Source: CAZDUZ01 sp964508755
GTDB lineage: Bacteria > Patescibacteriota > Dojkabacteria > SC72 > JAFGCJ01
Assembly (NCBI GenBank): GCA_964508755.1
Contig: CAZDUZ010000011.1
Location: 1-22,364 of the forward strand
DNA: 22,364 bases
Reading direction: 5' to 3'
In this document: in pieces, positions 14,597 through 22,364 of the stretch
Layout of the letters: every line of letters begins with the position of its first letter
How positions within the stretch are numbered: position 1 is the stretch's first letter
The notes under the pieces: model-generated
Databases searched by the model: none
What the model was told of the DNA's origin: nothing
Seen by the model: the letters and a program-made list of their open reading frames with translations, nothing else
Translations under genes and position numbers: made by a program

Positions 14597-15628
14597 TTAA
14601 ATAACCTTAAGAGCCAATCCGACAGCTACTGCATAGGCAGGCTTACCACGCGAAATAACACTTTCCTGCTGAGATGTTAATCGAATACCAGCCCATGGAT
14701 CAGCAAGAAGGACGGTAGCATTCATCTCCTGAGCAATGTACGGAACAAGACCGGGAAGTAACGCACCATCTCCTATAAGCATATATTGATCAGGAGGAGC
14801 TTGTAGTGTTCTTCCTTTATAAAATTCAACACCCCTTCGAATTTCAGCAACAATAGAATCTACAACAGGCTTTAGACTATTAAATATTTTTCCCTCTAAT
14901 TGAGTATTATCAAGTCCGTAATTCCTCTTGTATTCTTCTGCCTGATTATATTCAAACGAAAAATCAGTAGCTATCGCCCGAGTAAGAGCATCCGCACCGA
15001 CAGAAATACTCTGTGAGAAAATGAGATCACCATTCGATATTATTCCCATATCTGTACTCTGGGATCCAAAGTCTAGAATGACTGCATTTTGAACACCCCC
15101 AGAGCGGTACACCGCACGTCCCGCAGCAACACCCTCTGTCTCAACCGCAACCGGCTCGATCTTGGCCATTTGTAAAATCTTCACGTAGAGATCAATGAGT
15201 TTTTTAGGAGCAGCTACAAGTAATACCCGGTATGCGTTACGGAGTTCGTCTTTACCAAGCAATATCCAGCTTGTCTGAACCTCATTAATTGGAATTGGAA
15301 CAACTTGTTTTGCCTGCCAATGCACGGCATCTTCGAGCTCGTCCTCCTTAACACCGGGAAACTCAAGAAATCGGGTAAAAATGGAGAACTCAGGAAGCGC
15401 TACTACTGCATTTCTCGTACGAAAACGTCCCTCTTCGTAAAGAATCTTTAAAGCTTCCGCTAACTGCTTTTGATGATCTTCATCTTCTGAATTGATAACA
15501 CCTATAGGAGTGGGCTGACTAGCGAATGCTACAAGGGATGGATTAGTCTCTAAATCCTTTAATTGGACAGCCTTAACGCTATGATTTCCAAAGTCTATTC
15601 CAATATGATCGGGCAGTTTTAAATCCAT
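14597..15628 (-). CDS. pilM: Type IV pilus assembly ATPase-fold protein PilM
   Basis: PilM is an actin/FtsA-like cytoplasmic protein that binds ATP and PilN and links the pilus platform to its motor. The actin-fold landmarks are all visible: phosphate-1 HIGIDFGNHSVKAVQLKD near the N-terminus, FPGVKEDELEDAVHWQAKQ and VVPIPINEV (typical PilM), phosphate-2 VILDFGSQSTDMGII, ISVGADALTRAI, and the adenosine segment MLIGDGALLPGL. ATG 15628 gives 343 aa; an in-frame TTG at 15643 adds five residues and would suit a shorter leader from the promoter at 15656-15684. It heads a pilM-pilN-pilO unit; pilB, pilC and pilin genes are not in the window. Confidence 0.93.
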   Translation of the reverse strand: MDLKLPDHIGIDFGNHSVKAVQLKDLETNPSLVAFASQPTPIGVINSEDEDHQKQLAEALKILYEEGRFRTRNAVVALPEFSIFTRFLEFPGVKEDELEDAVHWQAKQVVPIPINEVQTSWILLGKDELRNAYRVLLVAAPKKLIDLYVKILQMAKIEPVAVETEGVAAGRAVYRSGGVQNAVILDFGSQSTDMGIISNGDLIFSQSISVGADALTRAIATDFSFEYNQAEEYKRNYGLDNTQLEGKIFNSLKPVVDSIVAEIRRGVEFYKGRTLQAPPDQYMLIGDGALLPGLVPYIAQEMNATVLLADPWAGIRLTSQQESVISRGKPAYAVAVGLALKVI

Positions 15629-15655
15629 GGCCAGAATGTTCAAAATACTATTTAG

Positions 15656-15684
15656 ATGATAGACAGAGGCATCCCCAATGTCAA
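15656..15684 (-). promoter_or_regulatory. Near-consensus promoter of pilMNO
   Basis: On the minus strand TTGACA (15684-15679), exactly 17 nt, then TATCAT (15661-15656). Initiation near 15649 would give a leader of about 6 nt to TTG 15643 or about 21 nt to ATG 15628. It sits in the 130-bp gap after the Cys-rich surface protein, so pilMNO can be expressed independently of that gene. No other element is evident in the gap. Confidence 0.75.
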
Positions 15685-15773
15685 TGATGGCGTAACAGAA
15701 TTAACGAATAGTGGCACAGAGCTGTCAGGAAAACATGTTGACGACGCATAGCCACAATCATAAGGAAAAAGGA

Positions 15774-18700
15774 TCAAGGTTCTGGAGGTTCTGATGTGTC
15801 CGCCCAATTCATACAGCTTGTTGCATTTCTCACAATACCACATTCCGATTCTGAATAAACCTTCTGCCCGAGCATGTCTCGGAAAAGCGCAAGAGCACGA
15901 GGATCATAGGTAACAGTGACCGCAGGAAATAGCGTATTATTCTCCCAAAGCATATCTCTCACTTGGAAATTTGTAACATCTGCGAAGATAGAACCGATAA
16001 ATTCTAACCGATCAGGAAATGGAAATGATGTATCTTCTTCAATAGAAAGTCCTCCGTCAGTAATGAAATGCGCATCGACGATATCCGCTGAAGATGATGG
16101 ATGATTTTTATCTGATCCATCACCTATAACAATTTCTCCACTTTCGACAATAAATAAACAAGCAGTAACAGGAGCAAGCTCTGGTTCCTCTGCATTCTTG
16201 AAGTCAGGCTCAATATACAATGACATAGGGGAGGGGAGAAAAATAACTTTTCTTCCACGACAGGTTATGGACGGCAGGGATAACTGATTAGAAGCGTCAA
16301 CTACGCGGTAAAAGCCATCCGGCATTATTGGACTTGATACAACTGTTTGAGCTGCAAGCGAATTAAATTCATAGATATTACCCTCCTGGTTTACATCAAC
16401 CCAATCGGAGTTAAGAGCAATGCTGTAAAGCTCTTCATACCAGGAAAGATAACCATTATCGACCCTAACGTCATTGATATTGTTATCGCTATAGTTAGAG
16501 GAATACCACCCGTCATCGCGAGGCTCTTGAATGCTCGGATGTCCCGAACCAAATTCACGACTAGTAGTACCATTACCAATCCAGTATTGGCTCAATGTTT
16601 CCGTACTGTTTGGTAACATATCATACATACCACCCTGCCCGTATACACTCCCATAGAGCGTTTTAAGCCATGGGATCCCGACGGTAAATTCATTGGCAAA
16701 CATATTATCGTCTTGATTACAAGCAAGATCTTCACGCATATCTGAGGCATGCACACTATCACCTGCTTGAATACTGTCTTCAGGAATATATACGTCACTG
16801 ACAACTTGTCCTGATAACGCCCGATTGCTCTCTAATCCATTGCTTAACGATCCGTTATACCATACCTCCGCAGGATCAGTTAGCTGTGTTCTATCAACTG
16901 GTGTTGAATCCTCGGGCGGTATTGCACTTGGACGTTCAACCCAGTAATAACGGCTGTAAAGATGTCTGACACCGGACACTTCTACTCCACTTCTCGCATC
17001 AGAAATCGAATGCTGAATTCTTACTTGATTAGCTCTATCACTATCATCGGGATGGGATATGGTTATCGAACCACCCGGAGCCCGCATATCAAATCCCCAC
17101 AGCCATGTACTATCCGTTGTTCTTCTTGGCAAATATCCGCCATCATTTTCTCCTGAGAATAACAAGTCATTACTTAATGCCATTCCATACATTTGCTGAA
17201 TTCCAGGAGGATACCCCCCCTTGAAAAGAACGGTGAATACATATCGGATCTCTGTGTCAGATATTACTTCATTCGAATAGTCCAAAATCACGTAGAGCGG
17301 GTTATCGAGAAGACCGTAGCATGTATTACATTCTTCCGGAGTACATTCAGTAGACGGAGCTTCAGACCAAATTCCACCTTCTTCACGATTATCACCGATA
17401 GAAAGATAATTCGTTTGAGAGCCACTACAATAAAAGTCAGTATTAAACCCTTGATCGAGTCTAGTTCCAAAATCCAACCACACCCGTTGAATATCCTCCC
17501 ACCCATCTTCATCACTCACGGTTATGGCAATATCAATTGGGTTATTCGGCATTGATGGAGAATATGCCGCAAGGACAGCCGCATTTATCTCAGATTCCAC
17601 CTGTGTAACTACCTCCGAATTTGATTGATTATCGTTTTCAATCTCTTCACTCAAAAGTGGCGAGGTTTTGGTATTCGTAAAGGTACAAGTTATTCTATGC
17701 CCACTTCGCAAGTTCATGTTGTTTGGATTTACTTCGATATCATCTGAAGTACTTGAGCTGCCATTATCATCCAAACATCTTACTCTTGTCTGAACCCATC
17801 CTGCCGGTATGACTTGTACTACCGAATAGCTACCACTTAAAAGCGATTGCTCATTTGGGGTTGCAGAATGAGTAAGAGAAAAGGGATCATATCCAAACCC
17901 CGTTGTGTTAAAAGTAAAACTGTCTGTGGCGCTGGAAGGATTGGTAATAACATCCACAATAATTTCTCCATATGAACGACTACCCGACCACCTCGAAGGC
18001 AAGCCGTTTGGTAATCTGCATGTAATTCGCTCATCCATTTCAACTTCAATTAGTTCAACCACAGGAGGGTAGGTGACCGTAAAATAGCCGTGCACCTCTG
18101 AACAGTTTTCTCCATTCCAAGGATTGGTATCACCCGCACACCAGTAATTATCAATACATCTCATAAGTGAAGCATCCTTTCCCTTTACATGATACGTTCT
18201 GCCAGATATTACCGAAGTAGTTACCGTATCAAACCTATTTGTATTCCATCCGTTATACCCGAAAATGAGTGATCCTGTAGTTATATCCTGCAAATACATG
18301 TCATAGTACATTCCACGAGATTCACTTGGAGGAGTGACTTGCGTCATTCCGACAAAACCCCCGGTTGATGGACGAGGAGGGGTTACTCTTGTTGGACTTG
18401 CTGGATTGGTTGATAACTCAATACAGTTATTCGTTCCATCAAAACAATAGAGCATTCGGCTAGAAAGTGCTGGCTGAGAAGTGGGCTCTGGTCGGAAACA
18501 GTTTCTTTCACCCTCACATATACTACAGTCCTCTTCAGTACCGTCACAATCTGGGTTAGCGAGACATTCACCTCTCCATCCAGGAGGAGCTCCGCCTTCT
18601 CTCCATCCTGAAGGACAAGCTGCTGGTGTGCACGGGCAGGTAATATCGCATTTGATTTCTTCACAAAACGCACCATTAGAACAATCACATTCGCTGTTGT

Positions 18701-19049
18701 CACAAGCACAATTGGACCAACTTGTTCCTCCCTGACGACATTGTTGATCTGCACCTAAACAACTGGCAGAACAGCTGCCACACACACAATCGCATACTTC
18801 ACCCACAGGAACTCCAGGACAACGACAGGTAACACAATCTCCGCCACACTGAGAACAACCTCCATTTTCACACGTTACACAACTTGTCCCTTGTAGACAC
18901 GATTCATGTTCTTGCGCAGTAATAGGTGTTGGCAACGTATCTACGTTACGCCATAACACAAAGCCTAAGACTCCCAAAACGACAAGAAGAATTAATCCTG
19001 TATAGACAATTTTCCGTTTGTTTATTTTCCTGGTTACATCACTCACCAC
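15774..19049 (-). CDS. Large Cys-rich single-anchor surface protein (1091 aa)
   Basis: I do not recognise a named family. After a basic cytoplasmic N-terminus and one membrane helix (about 14-33), which is an uncleaved anchor or signal, residues 51-184 contain 28 cysteines, many as CxC, CxxC and CC-spaced knots, probably a disulphide-bonded stalk. Residues about 360-460 look like a prealbumin-like beta-sandwich (FTFNTTGFGYDPF, GSYSVVQVIPAGW, ITCTFTNTK), as in bacterial surface and pilus proteins. From about residue 595 to the end it aligns collinearly with the truncated protein at 20956-22364, including DMREDLACNQ, WYSSNYSDNN, HFITDGGLSIEEDTSFPFPD and VTYDPRALALFRDMLG. The start is GTG 19049 (or GTG 19046), overlapping the upstream gene by 8-11 nt, so it is coupled to it. 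It lies directly upstream of pilMNO. Confidence 0.85.
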   Translation of the reverse strand: MVSDVTRKINKRKIVYTGLILLVVLGVLGFVLWRNVDTLPTPITAQEHESCLQGTSCVTCENGGCSQCGGDCVTCRCPGVPVGEVCDCVCGSCSASCLGADQQCRQGGTSWSNCACDNSECDCSNGAFCEEIKCDITCPCTPAACPSGWREGGAPPGWRGECLANPDCDGTEEDCSICEGERNCFRPEPTSQPALSSRMLYCFDGTNNCIELSTNPASPTRVTPPRPSTGGFVGMTQVTPPSESRGMYYDMYLQDITTGSLIFGYNGWNTNRFDTVTTSVISGRTYHVKGKDASLMRCIDNYWCAGDTNPWNGENCSEVHGYFTVTYPPVVELIEVEMDERITCRLPNGLPSRWSGSRSYGEIIVDVITNPSSATDSFTFNTTGFGYDPFSLTHSATPNEQSLLSGSYSVVQVIPAGWVQTRVRCLDDNGSSSTSDDIEVNPNNMNLRSGHRITCTFTNTKTSPLLSEEIENDNQSNSEVVTQVESEINAAVLAAYSPSMPNNPIDIAITVSDEDGWEDIQRVWLDFGTRLDQGFNTDFYCSGSQTNYLSIGDNREEGGIWSEAPSTECTPEECNTCYGLLDNPLYVILDYSNEVISDTEIRYVFTVLFKGGYPPGIQQMYGMALSNDLLFSGENDGGYLPRRTTDSTWLWGFDMRAPGGSITISHPDDSDRANQVRIQHSISDARSGVEVSGVRHLYSRYYWVERPSAIPPEDSTPVDRTQLTDPAEVWYNGSLSNGLESNRALSGQVVSDVYIPEDSIQAGDSVHASDMREDLACNQDDNMFANEFTVGIPWLKTLYGSVYGQGGMYDMLPNSTETLSQYWIGNGTTSREFGSGHPSIQEPRDDGWYSSNYSDNNINDVRVDNGYLSWYEELYSIALNSDWVDVNQEGNIYEFNSLAAQTVVSSPIMPDGFYRVVDASNQLSLPSITCRGRKVIFLPSPMSLYIEPDFKNAEEPELAPVTACLFIVESGEIVIGDGSDKNHPSSSADIVDAHFITDGGLSIEEDTSFPFPDRLEFIGSIFADVTNFQVRDMLWENNTLFPAVTVTYDPRALALFRDMLGQKVYSESECGIVRNATSCMNWADTSEPPEP

Positions 19050-20922
19050 TAGTAAGCATTAAAAGATAAAGCATAGAGGTAAAATTTTCTCTAATATTTA
19101 CATACCCTTTTAAGCACCGTCCATCCGAATCCATTCCTAAAAAGAATCCTTTATCCGCCTTACCACATTCTTCACTTTGATAACTTGAGTAAAACCAATC
19201 TTGAGCGTATTCCTGCCAACTTCGTTCGAAATACTCATTGTAAAAATCACTATTAGTCAGCCATAATTTCAACAGATCACCTAATGATCTTCTCGATCTG
19301 TCATTATCATCAATCCGAGGAGAAGAATCTGTAATGGACATATCAAAGGCTTTTGTAACCGTTTCGTTACCGCCGGCAAAAGCAATCAGCTTGGTAATGA
19401 TTTCATTAGTTGAATCCTTGACTTGAATGTCTGTTGTTAGCTCTTTTTTCAAAAGTAGGGTAAGAAGAAGATCTCGATACAGATTTTGATTTGTAGTAGA
19501 CCGAATGGCACCGCGTTCTTCATACACATTCACGAAATACCACAGAGCAAGGGTCAAACCTTGATTTCCATACGCAACAAAGGTCGTGTCATTTTGTTCG
19601 TATCCATATACGTAATCATCCATCGATCGAATAAGAAATCCGTCATTTGCGGTTTGATCTTGTGCAAGATCTGAAGCTTGAAAAGCTGATTTATTTTCAA
19701 GAAGAAGATTGAGACCGTCGAGAGTGGCTTCTTCACTAAACTTTATAAACGGCTCAAAGAGACGGGCGTCGGTATTGCCATACCACGTGTTAAAGGCTCT
19801 GTCTTCGCAGAGTTTCTTAGCTACCTGATAAAAATCTCCATCAACTTGTCCAAGCTTCTCTGCTGAGTAATAGGGGAAACAAACCGAATCCGTACCCCAT
19901 TTGAAATTTGTACCTTTTGCTAACCAACCCTCCGTTGAATCAACGTACGTTGCGAATGAATCAAGAGAAGAACTACCATAAGATCTCGCTAGTATTTCTA
20001 AGCTTTCTGAAGGATTAACTTCTGAGCCTTGTTCACGTAAATAGGATACCAACAATGGAATGAAGATATAATCAAGTCCAGTACCAGCGCTCACAATCGT
20101 ACAATCCTTCGTACATGAATTACAATGAAAACTTCCATATCGTATCGCTCTATCTACGATATCAAGGTCACGAGCATCAGAATCATATACATCAGCTCTA
20201 CCTATCACAGAAAACACACCGTTATACATTTTCTCAGCAAGTTCTGTCATTGAAACTTGATCGACATTTGCAACACATGCAGTTTTCATGTCATCAGGAG
20301 AAATTGCTGTCACATTGATATTCATTGAAGCAAACGTACTTGCATCAACTTTTTTATCGGTAAAACCGGCAATTACTTTTGCAAAAGCAAATGAAAGCCG
20401 TTGACTGAGGGGAAGTTCATTATCGATAATAGAATAATCGATCTCAAGAGTAGTTATACGGTTATACCAATTCTCTTCAGTTTCTTTCTTTAACGTGAGA
20501 AGTGTTTCTTCACATGTGCCACTACAACGTTTTGCATCAATGGTAACCCTGAATTCCGGAATCGACTTATTTATGGTTGATTGCTCAAAAAAGTTACGAA
20601 AAATCACTACATACGTATCGTTCGTAACATCGACTTTGTGCATAGAACCTTTAATGCGAAGTGATGCTGAAGTATTTGTACGAGAACTAACGTCTTTCGT
20701 TACAAAAATTCCGAGTTCGTCAGCGCTTGATTCAAGATCCTTATCAAATACGTATTCACACTCCTCTTCACACAGCTGATACCGGTCACGAATTAGATAT
20801 ACACCACCAATAAGTATCAACACGACAAGCAATAGCATAAGAAGAATGGTCGAACTACGTGATGTGTCTGTTTTCCTTTTCTTTGTCGTTTCTGTTGTGA
20901 GAATCGGTTCTTGTTGATTCAT
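19039..20922 (-). CDS. Single-pass membrane protein of unknown family (627 aa)
   Basis: It has a hydrophilic N-terminus of about 24 residues, one membrane helix (about 25-44), and a large predicted extracellular part. Cys pairs occur at CEEEC (51-55), CSGTC, CNSCTKDC and others, suggesting disulphides. The first extracellular part (about 60-215) looks beta-rich (TYVVIFRNFFEQ, PEFRVTIDAKRCSG), while the second half is helical and Trp/Tyr/Phe-rich (GLTLALWYFVNVYEERG, LLKLWLTNSDFYNEYFERSW). I recognise no catalytic motif. It sits 33 nt after the truncated surface protein gene and overlaps the start of the 1091-aa surface protein, so all three form one operon. AGGAG abuts the ATG with no spacer, too close to act as a normal Shine-Dalgarno site. 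Confidence 0.85.
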   Translation of the reverse strand: MNQQEPILTTETTKKRKTDTSRSSTILLMLLLVVLILIGGVYLIRDRYQLCEEECEYVFDKDLESSADELGIFVTKDVSSRTNTSASLRIKGSMHKVDVTNDTYVVIFRNFFEQSTINKSIPEFRVTIDAKRCSGTCEETLLTLKKETEENWYNRITTLEIDYSIIDNELPLSQRLSFAFAKVIAGFTDKKVDASTFASMNINVTAISPDDMKTACVANVDQVSMTELAEKMYNGVFSVIGRADVYDSDARDLDIVDRAIRYGSFHCNSCTKDCTIVSAGTGLDYIFIPLLVSYLREQGSEVNPSESLEILARSYGSSSLDSFATYVDSTEGWLAKGTNFKWGTDSVCFPYYSAEKLGQVDGDFYQVAKKLCEDRAFNTWYGNTDARLFEPFIKFSEEATLDGLNLLLENKSAFQASDLAQDQTANDGFLIRSMDDYVYGYEQNDTTFVAYGNQGLTLALWYFVNVYEERGAIRSTTNQNLYRDLLLTLLLKKELTTDIQVKDSTNEIITKLIAFAGGNETVTKAFDMSITDSSPRIDDNDRSRRSLGDLLKLWLTNSDFYNEYFERSWQEYAQDWFYSSYQSEECGKADKGFFLGMDSDGRCLKGYVNIRENFTSMLYLLMLTSGE

Positions 20923-20955
20923 CTCCTGTCTCGTTGGTAACTAAATTTCAATAGT

Positions 20956-22364
20956 TTATAACGTTTCAATCCATTCACCACAGCTTTCGACCCCTTTCAC
21001 TATACCACACTCAAGTTCAGCATAGGGTCTCCTGCCGAGCATTTCACGTAGAAGCACTGCATAACGCGGATCATAGGTTATTTTCGTGGTAGGTAATACC
21101 CAGTTATCCTCCCACAACATGTCTCTTCCAAAATTGGCACTATCGGAAAATACAAATCCGAAAATCTCAAGTCGGTCAGGACGAGGGAAGGACTTGTCAA
21201 CATCCACATCGAAGTGCCCGTCAGTGATAAACCCAAGAGAGATTGTATCTGCACCATTACACGGTACATTGAATTGATCACAGGCAATGGTCGGTACTAT
21301 CTTATCAACTCCGGGATCTACTTTTATTGTCCCATCTCTGACGATAAAGAGACATGCAGAACTGGCATTCTCATTCGTCACATCCGGTTCAATTCTCAGG
21401 ACAACTTTTCCAGCCTCTCCCGGAACAAAGATGATCTTCTTCCCTGAGCATTTTGTCCCTGAAGGAATCGTAATCGTTGAAACTGATTCGTCAAGAATAA
21501 ATACTCCATTTCTTGCTGGGTTTTTAATGGTATCAATCAATTCTGACGCAAAACCAATCGTATAAAACGATCCACCTTGCAGTGCCTCGACCCATTCAGA
21601 GGTTTTGGCAAGATCGTATAATTCATTATACCAAGGAACTTTTCCAGCCGCTGAGCGTCGAATATTGGTGTTCTCATCAGTATAATTAGGAGAATACCAA
21701 CCGTTCACACTGGGTACTCCAGCACTGGTTTCTGCACGTGAATTTCCAGTACCCATCCAAAATTCACTTAAACCAATTCCAGATATTGGAATAGGATCAT
21801 TTATACCTCCCCAGCCGAATACCTCTTTCCTCATCGTGGTGATCCAGCGAGGACCTACTTGAATAGAGATATTTTGTGGAGAATCAATTTGATTACAAGC
21901 GATATCTTCACGAATATCACTCGAAAACACGACGTCACCTCCCTCAAGTCCCGCAATATCAACAGAAGTAACATTTGTTACATCTTTTTCTGCCATAAAC
22001 CAAACGAGAGAAGGAGGAACCTCACCATTTAGAACTGTAGCTCCATCACGAACTACCCAGTATTTCCGGTCAAATAAACGTCGTACTCCAGAAGTCGCAT
22101 CTGATATGGTATTCGTTACCTGCATTTGGTTTGCTGGAGCGCCGGGAACATGAGATAGCGCTACCGTTCCCGTTGGATCATGGAAATCAAAACCCCACGT
22201 CCAGTTAGCATTTGTAGTACGGCGTGGTTGATGACCTCCATCCCGGTTACCGGTAAAAAGAAGACCACTTTGTGCCATAACATAGAATTGCTGCGTTCCT
22301 TCCGGATACGTATCTTTAAATTGTATAGTGAAGGTATATGCGGCTTGTGTAGCTGATATCACCC
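20956..22364 (-). CDS. C-terminal part of a large surface protein, paralogue of the 1091-aa protein (5' end outside window)
   Basis: The frame is open to the window edge, giving about 469 residues of a protein whose N-terminus lies beyond 22364; the GTG at 22362-22360 is internal, since it aligns with VISDTE in the middle of the paralogue. Collinear similarity to residues about 595-1085 of the 1091-aa protein is clear: DGGHQPRRTTNANWTWGFDF against DGGYLPRRTTDSTWLWGFDM, SSDIREDIACNQ against ASDMREDLACNQ, FITDGHFDVDVDKSFPRPD against FITDGGLSIEEDTSFPFPD, and ITYDPRYAVLLREMLG with CGIV near the end. The two genes are diverged tandem paralogues separated by the 627-aa membrane protein. The product is probably exposed on the surface, with the anchor in the missing N-terminus. 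Confidence 0.85.
   Translation of the reverse strand, partial: VISATQAAYTFTIQFKDTYPEGTQQFYVMAQSGLLFTGNRDGGHQPRRTTNANWTWGFDFHDPTGTVALSHVPGAPANQMQVTNTISDATSGVRRLFDRKYWVVRDGATVLNGEVPPSLVWFMAEKDVTNVTSVDIAGLEGGDVVFSSDIREDIACNQIDSPQNISIQVGPRWITTMRKEVFGWGGINDPIPISGIGLSEFWMGTGNSRAETSAGVPSVNGWYSPNYTDENTNIRRSAAGKVPWYNELYDLAKTSEWVEALQGGSFYTIGFASELIDTIKNPARNGVFILDESVSTITIPSGTKCSGKKIIFVPGEAGKVVLRIEPDVTNENASSACLFIVRDGTIKVDPGVDKIVPTIACDQFNVPCNGADTISLGFITDGHFDVDVDKSFPRPDRLEIFGFVFSDSANFGRDMLWEDNWVLPTTKITYDPRYAVLLREMLGRRPYAELECGIVKGVESCGEWIETL

Noticed and set aside
16347..19000. Plus- and minus-strand open frames of 60-125 codons within the large surface gene, including Ser/His/Pro-rich ones.
   Set aside because: They are antisense or shifted frames of the 1091-aa gene with no family similarity, promoters or spacing of their own.
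20923..20928. AGGAG immediately before the ATG of the 627-aa protein as a Shine-Dalgarno site.
   Set aside because: There is no spacer between it and the ATG, whereas functional sites need about 5-9 nt; no consistent SD was found elsewhere.
1..22364. CRISPR arrays, tRNA genes, IS elements or attachment sites.
   Set aside because: No regularly spaced direct repeats, tRNA-like cloverleaf segments, transposase or integrase motifs were found by reading both strands.

Overview
This 22.4 kb window looks like the chromosome of a Candidate Phyla Radiation (Patescibacteria) bacterium, most likely of the Microgenomates type. This is an inference from gene content and style; no rRNA is present to settle it. 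Supporting signs are compact, tightly packed or overlapping genes, almost no Shine-Dalgarno sites, a FemAB/DegT envelope pair, a membrane-tethered Clp-like ATPase, a PilM-PilN-PilO set, and very large single-anchor surface proteins that share a C-terminal region. TGA is used as an ordinary stop (for example at 10635-10637, 11101-11103 and 11825-11827), so the UGA=Gly code of Gracilibacteria/Absconditabacteria does not apply.

Left part, plus strand (2-12589). After the tail of a secreted fibronectin-III-like protein (2-418) come housekeeping and envelope genes: recG, a protein-isoaspartate methyltransferase-like gene, a SPOUT RNA methyltransferase, a short ORF that appears to join a DegT aminotransferase by a -1 frameshift, a FemAB transferase, rsmD with no canonical start codon, a small membrane protein translationally coupled to a membrane-anchored double-AAA+ Clp-like ATPase, and then a ribosome/RNA block rpmF-nusB-rnc-rpsP-khpA. 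Many of these genes have a good -10 box whose last base lies only 6-10 nt before the start codon. Transcription would then begin at or within about 3 nt of the start codon, so leaderless or near-leaderless expression looks like the local rule.

Right part, minus strand (12733-22364), convergent with the left part. In transcription order it holds a truncated large surface protein (20956-22364), a 627-aa single-pass protein of unknown family, a 1091-aa Cys-rich surface protein that is a paralogue of the truncated one over about 490 residues, and pilM, pilN and pilO. The last three have their own near-consensus promoter (TTGACA-17-TATCAT). PilMNO form the inner-membrane platform of a type IV pilus-like machine. 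The paralogous surface proteins and the unknown membrane protein next to them are candidates for a lineage-specific surface or adhesion apparatus, which is the most novel system in the window.

No tRNA, rRNA, CRISPR array, IS element or integrase was seen. Every intergenic gap is below 150 bases.
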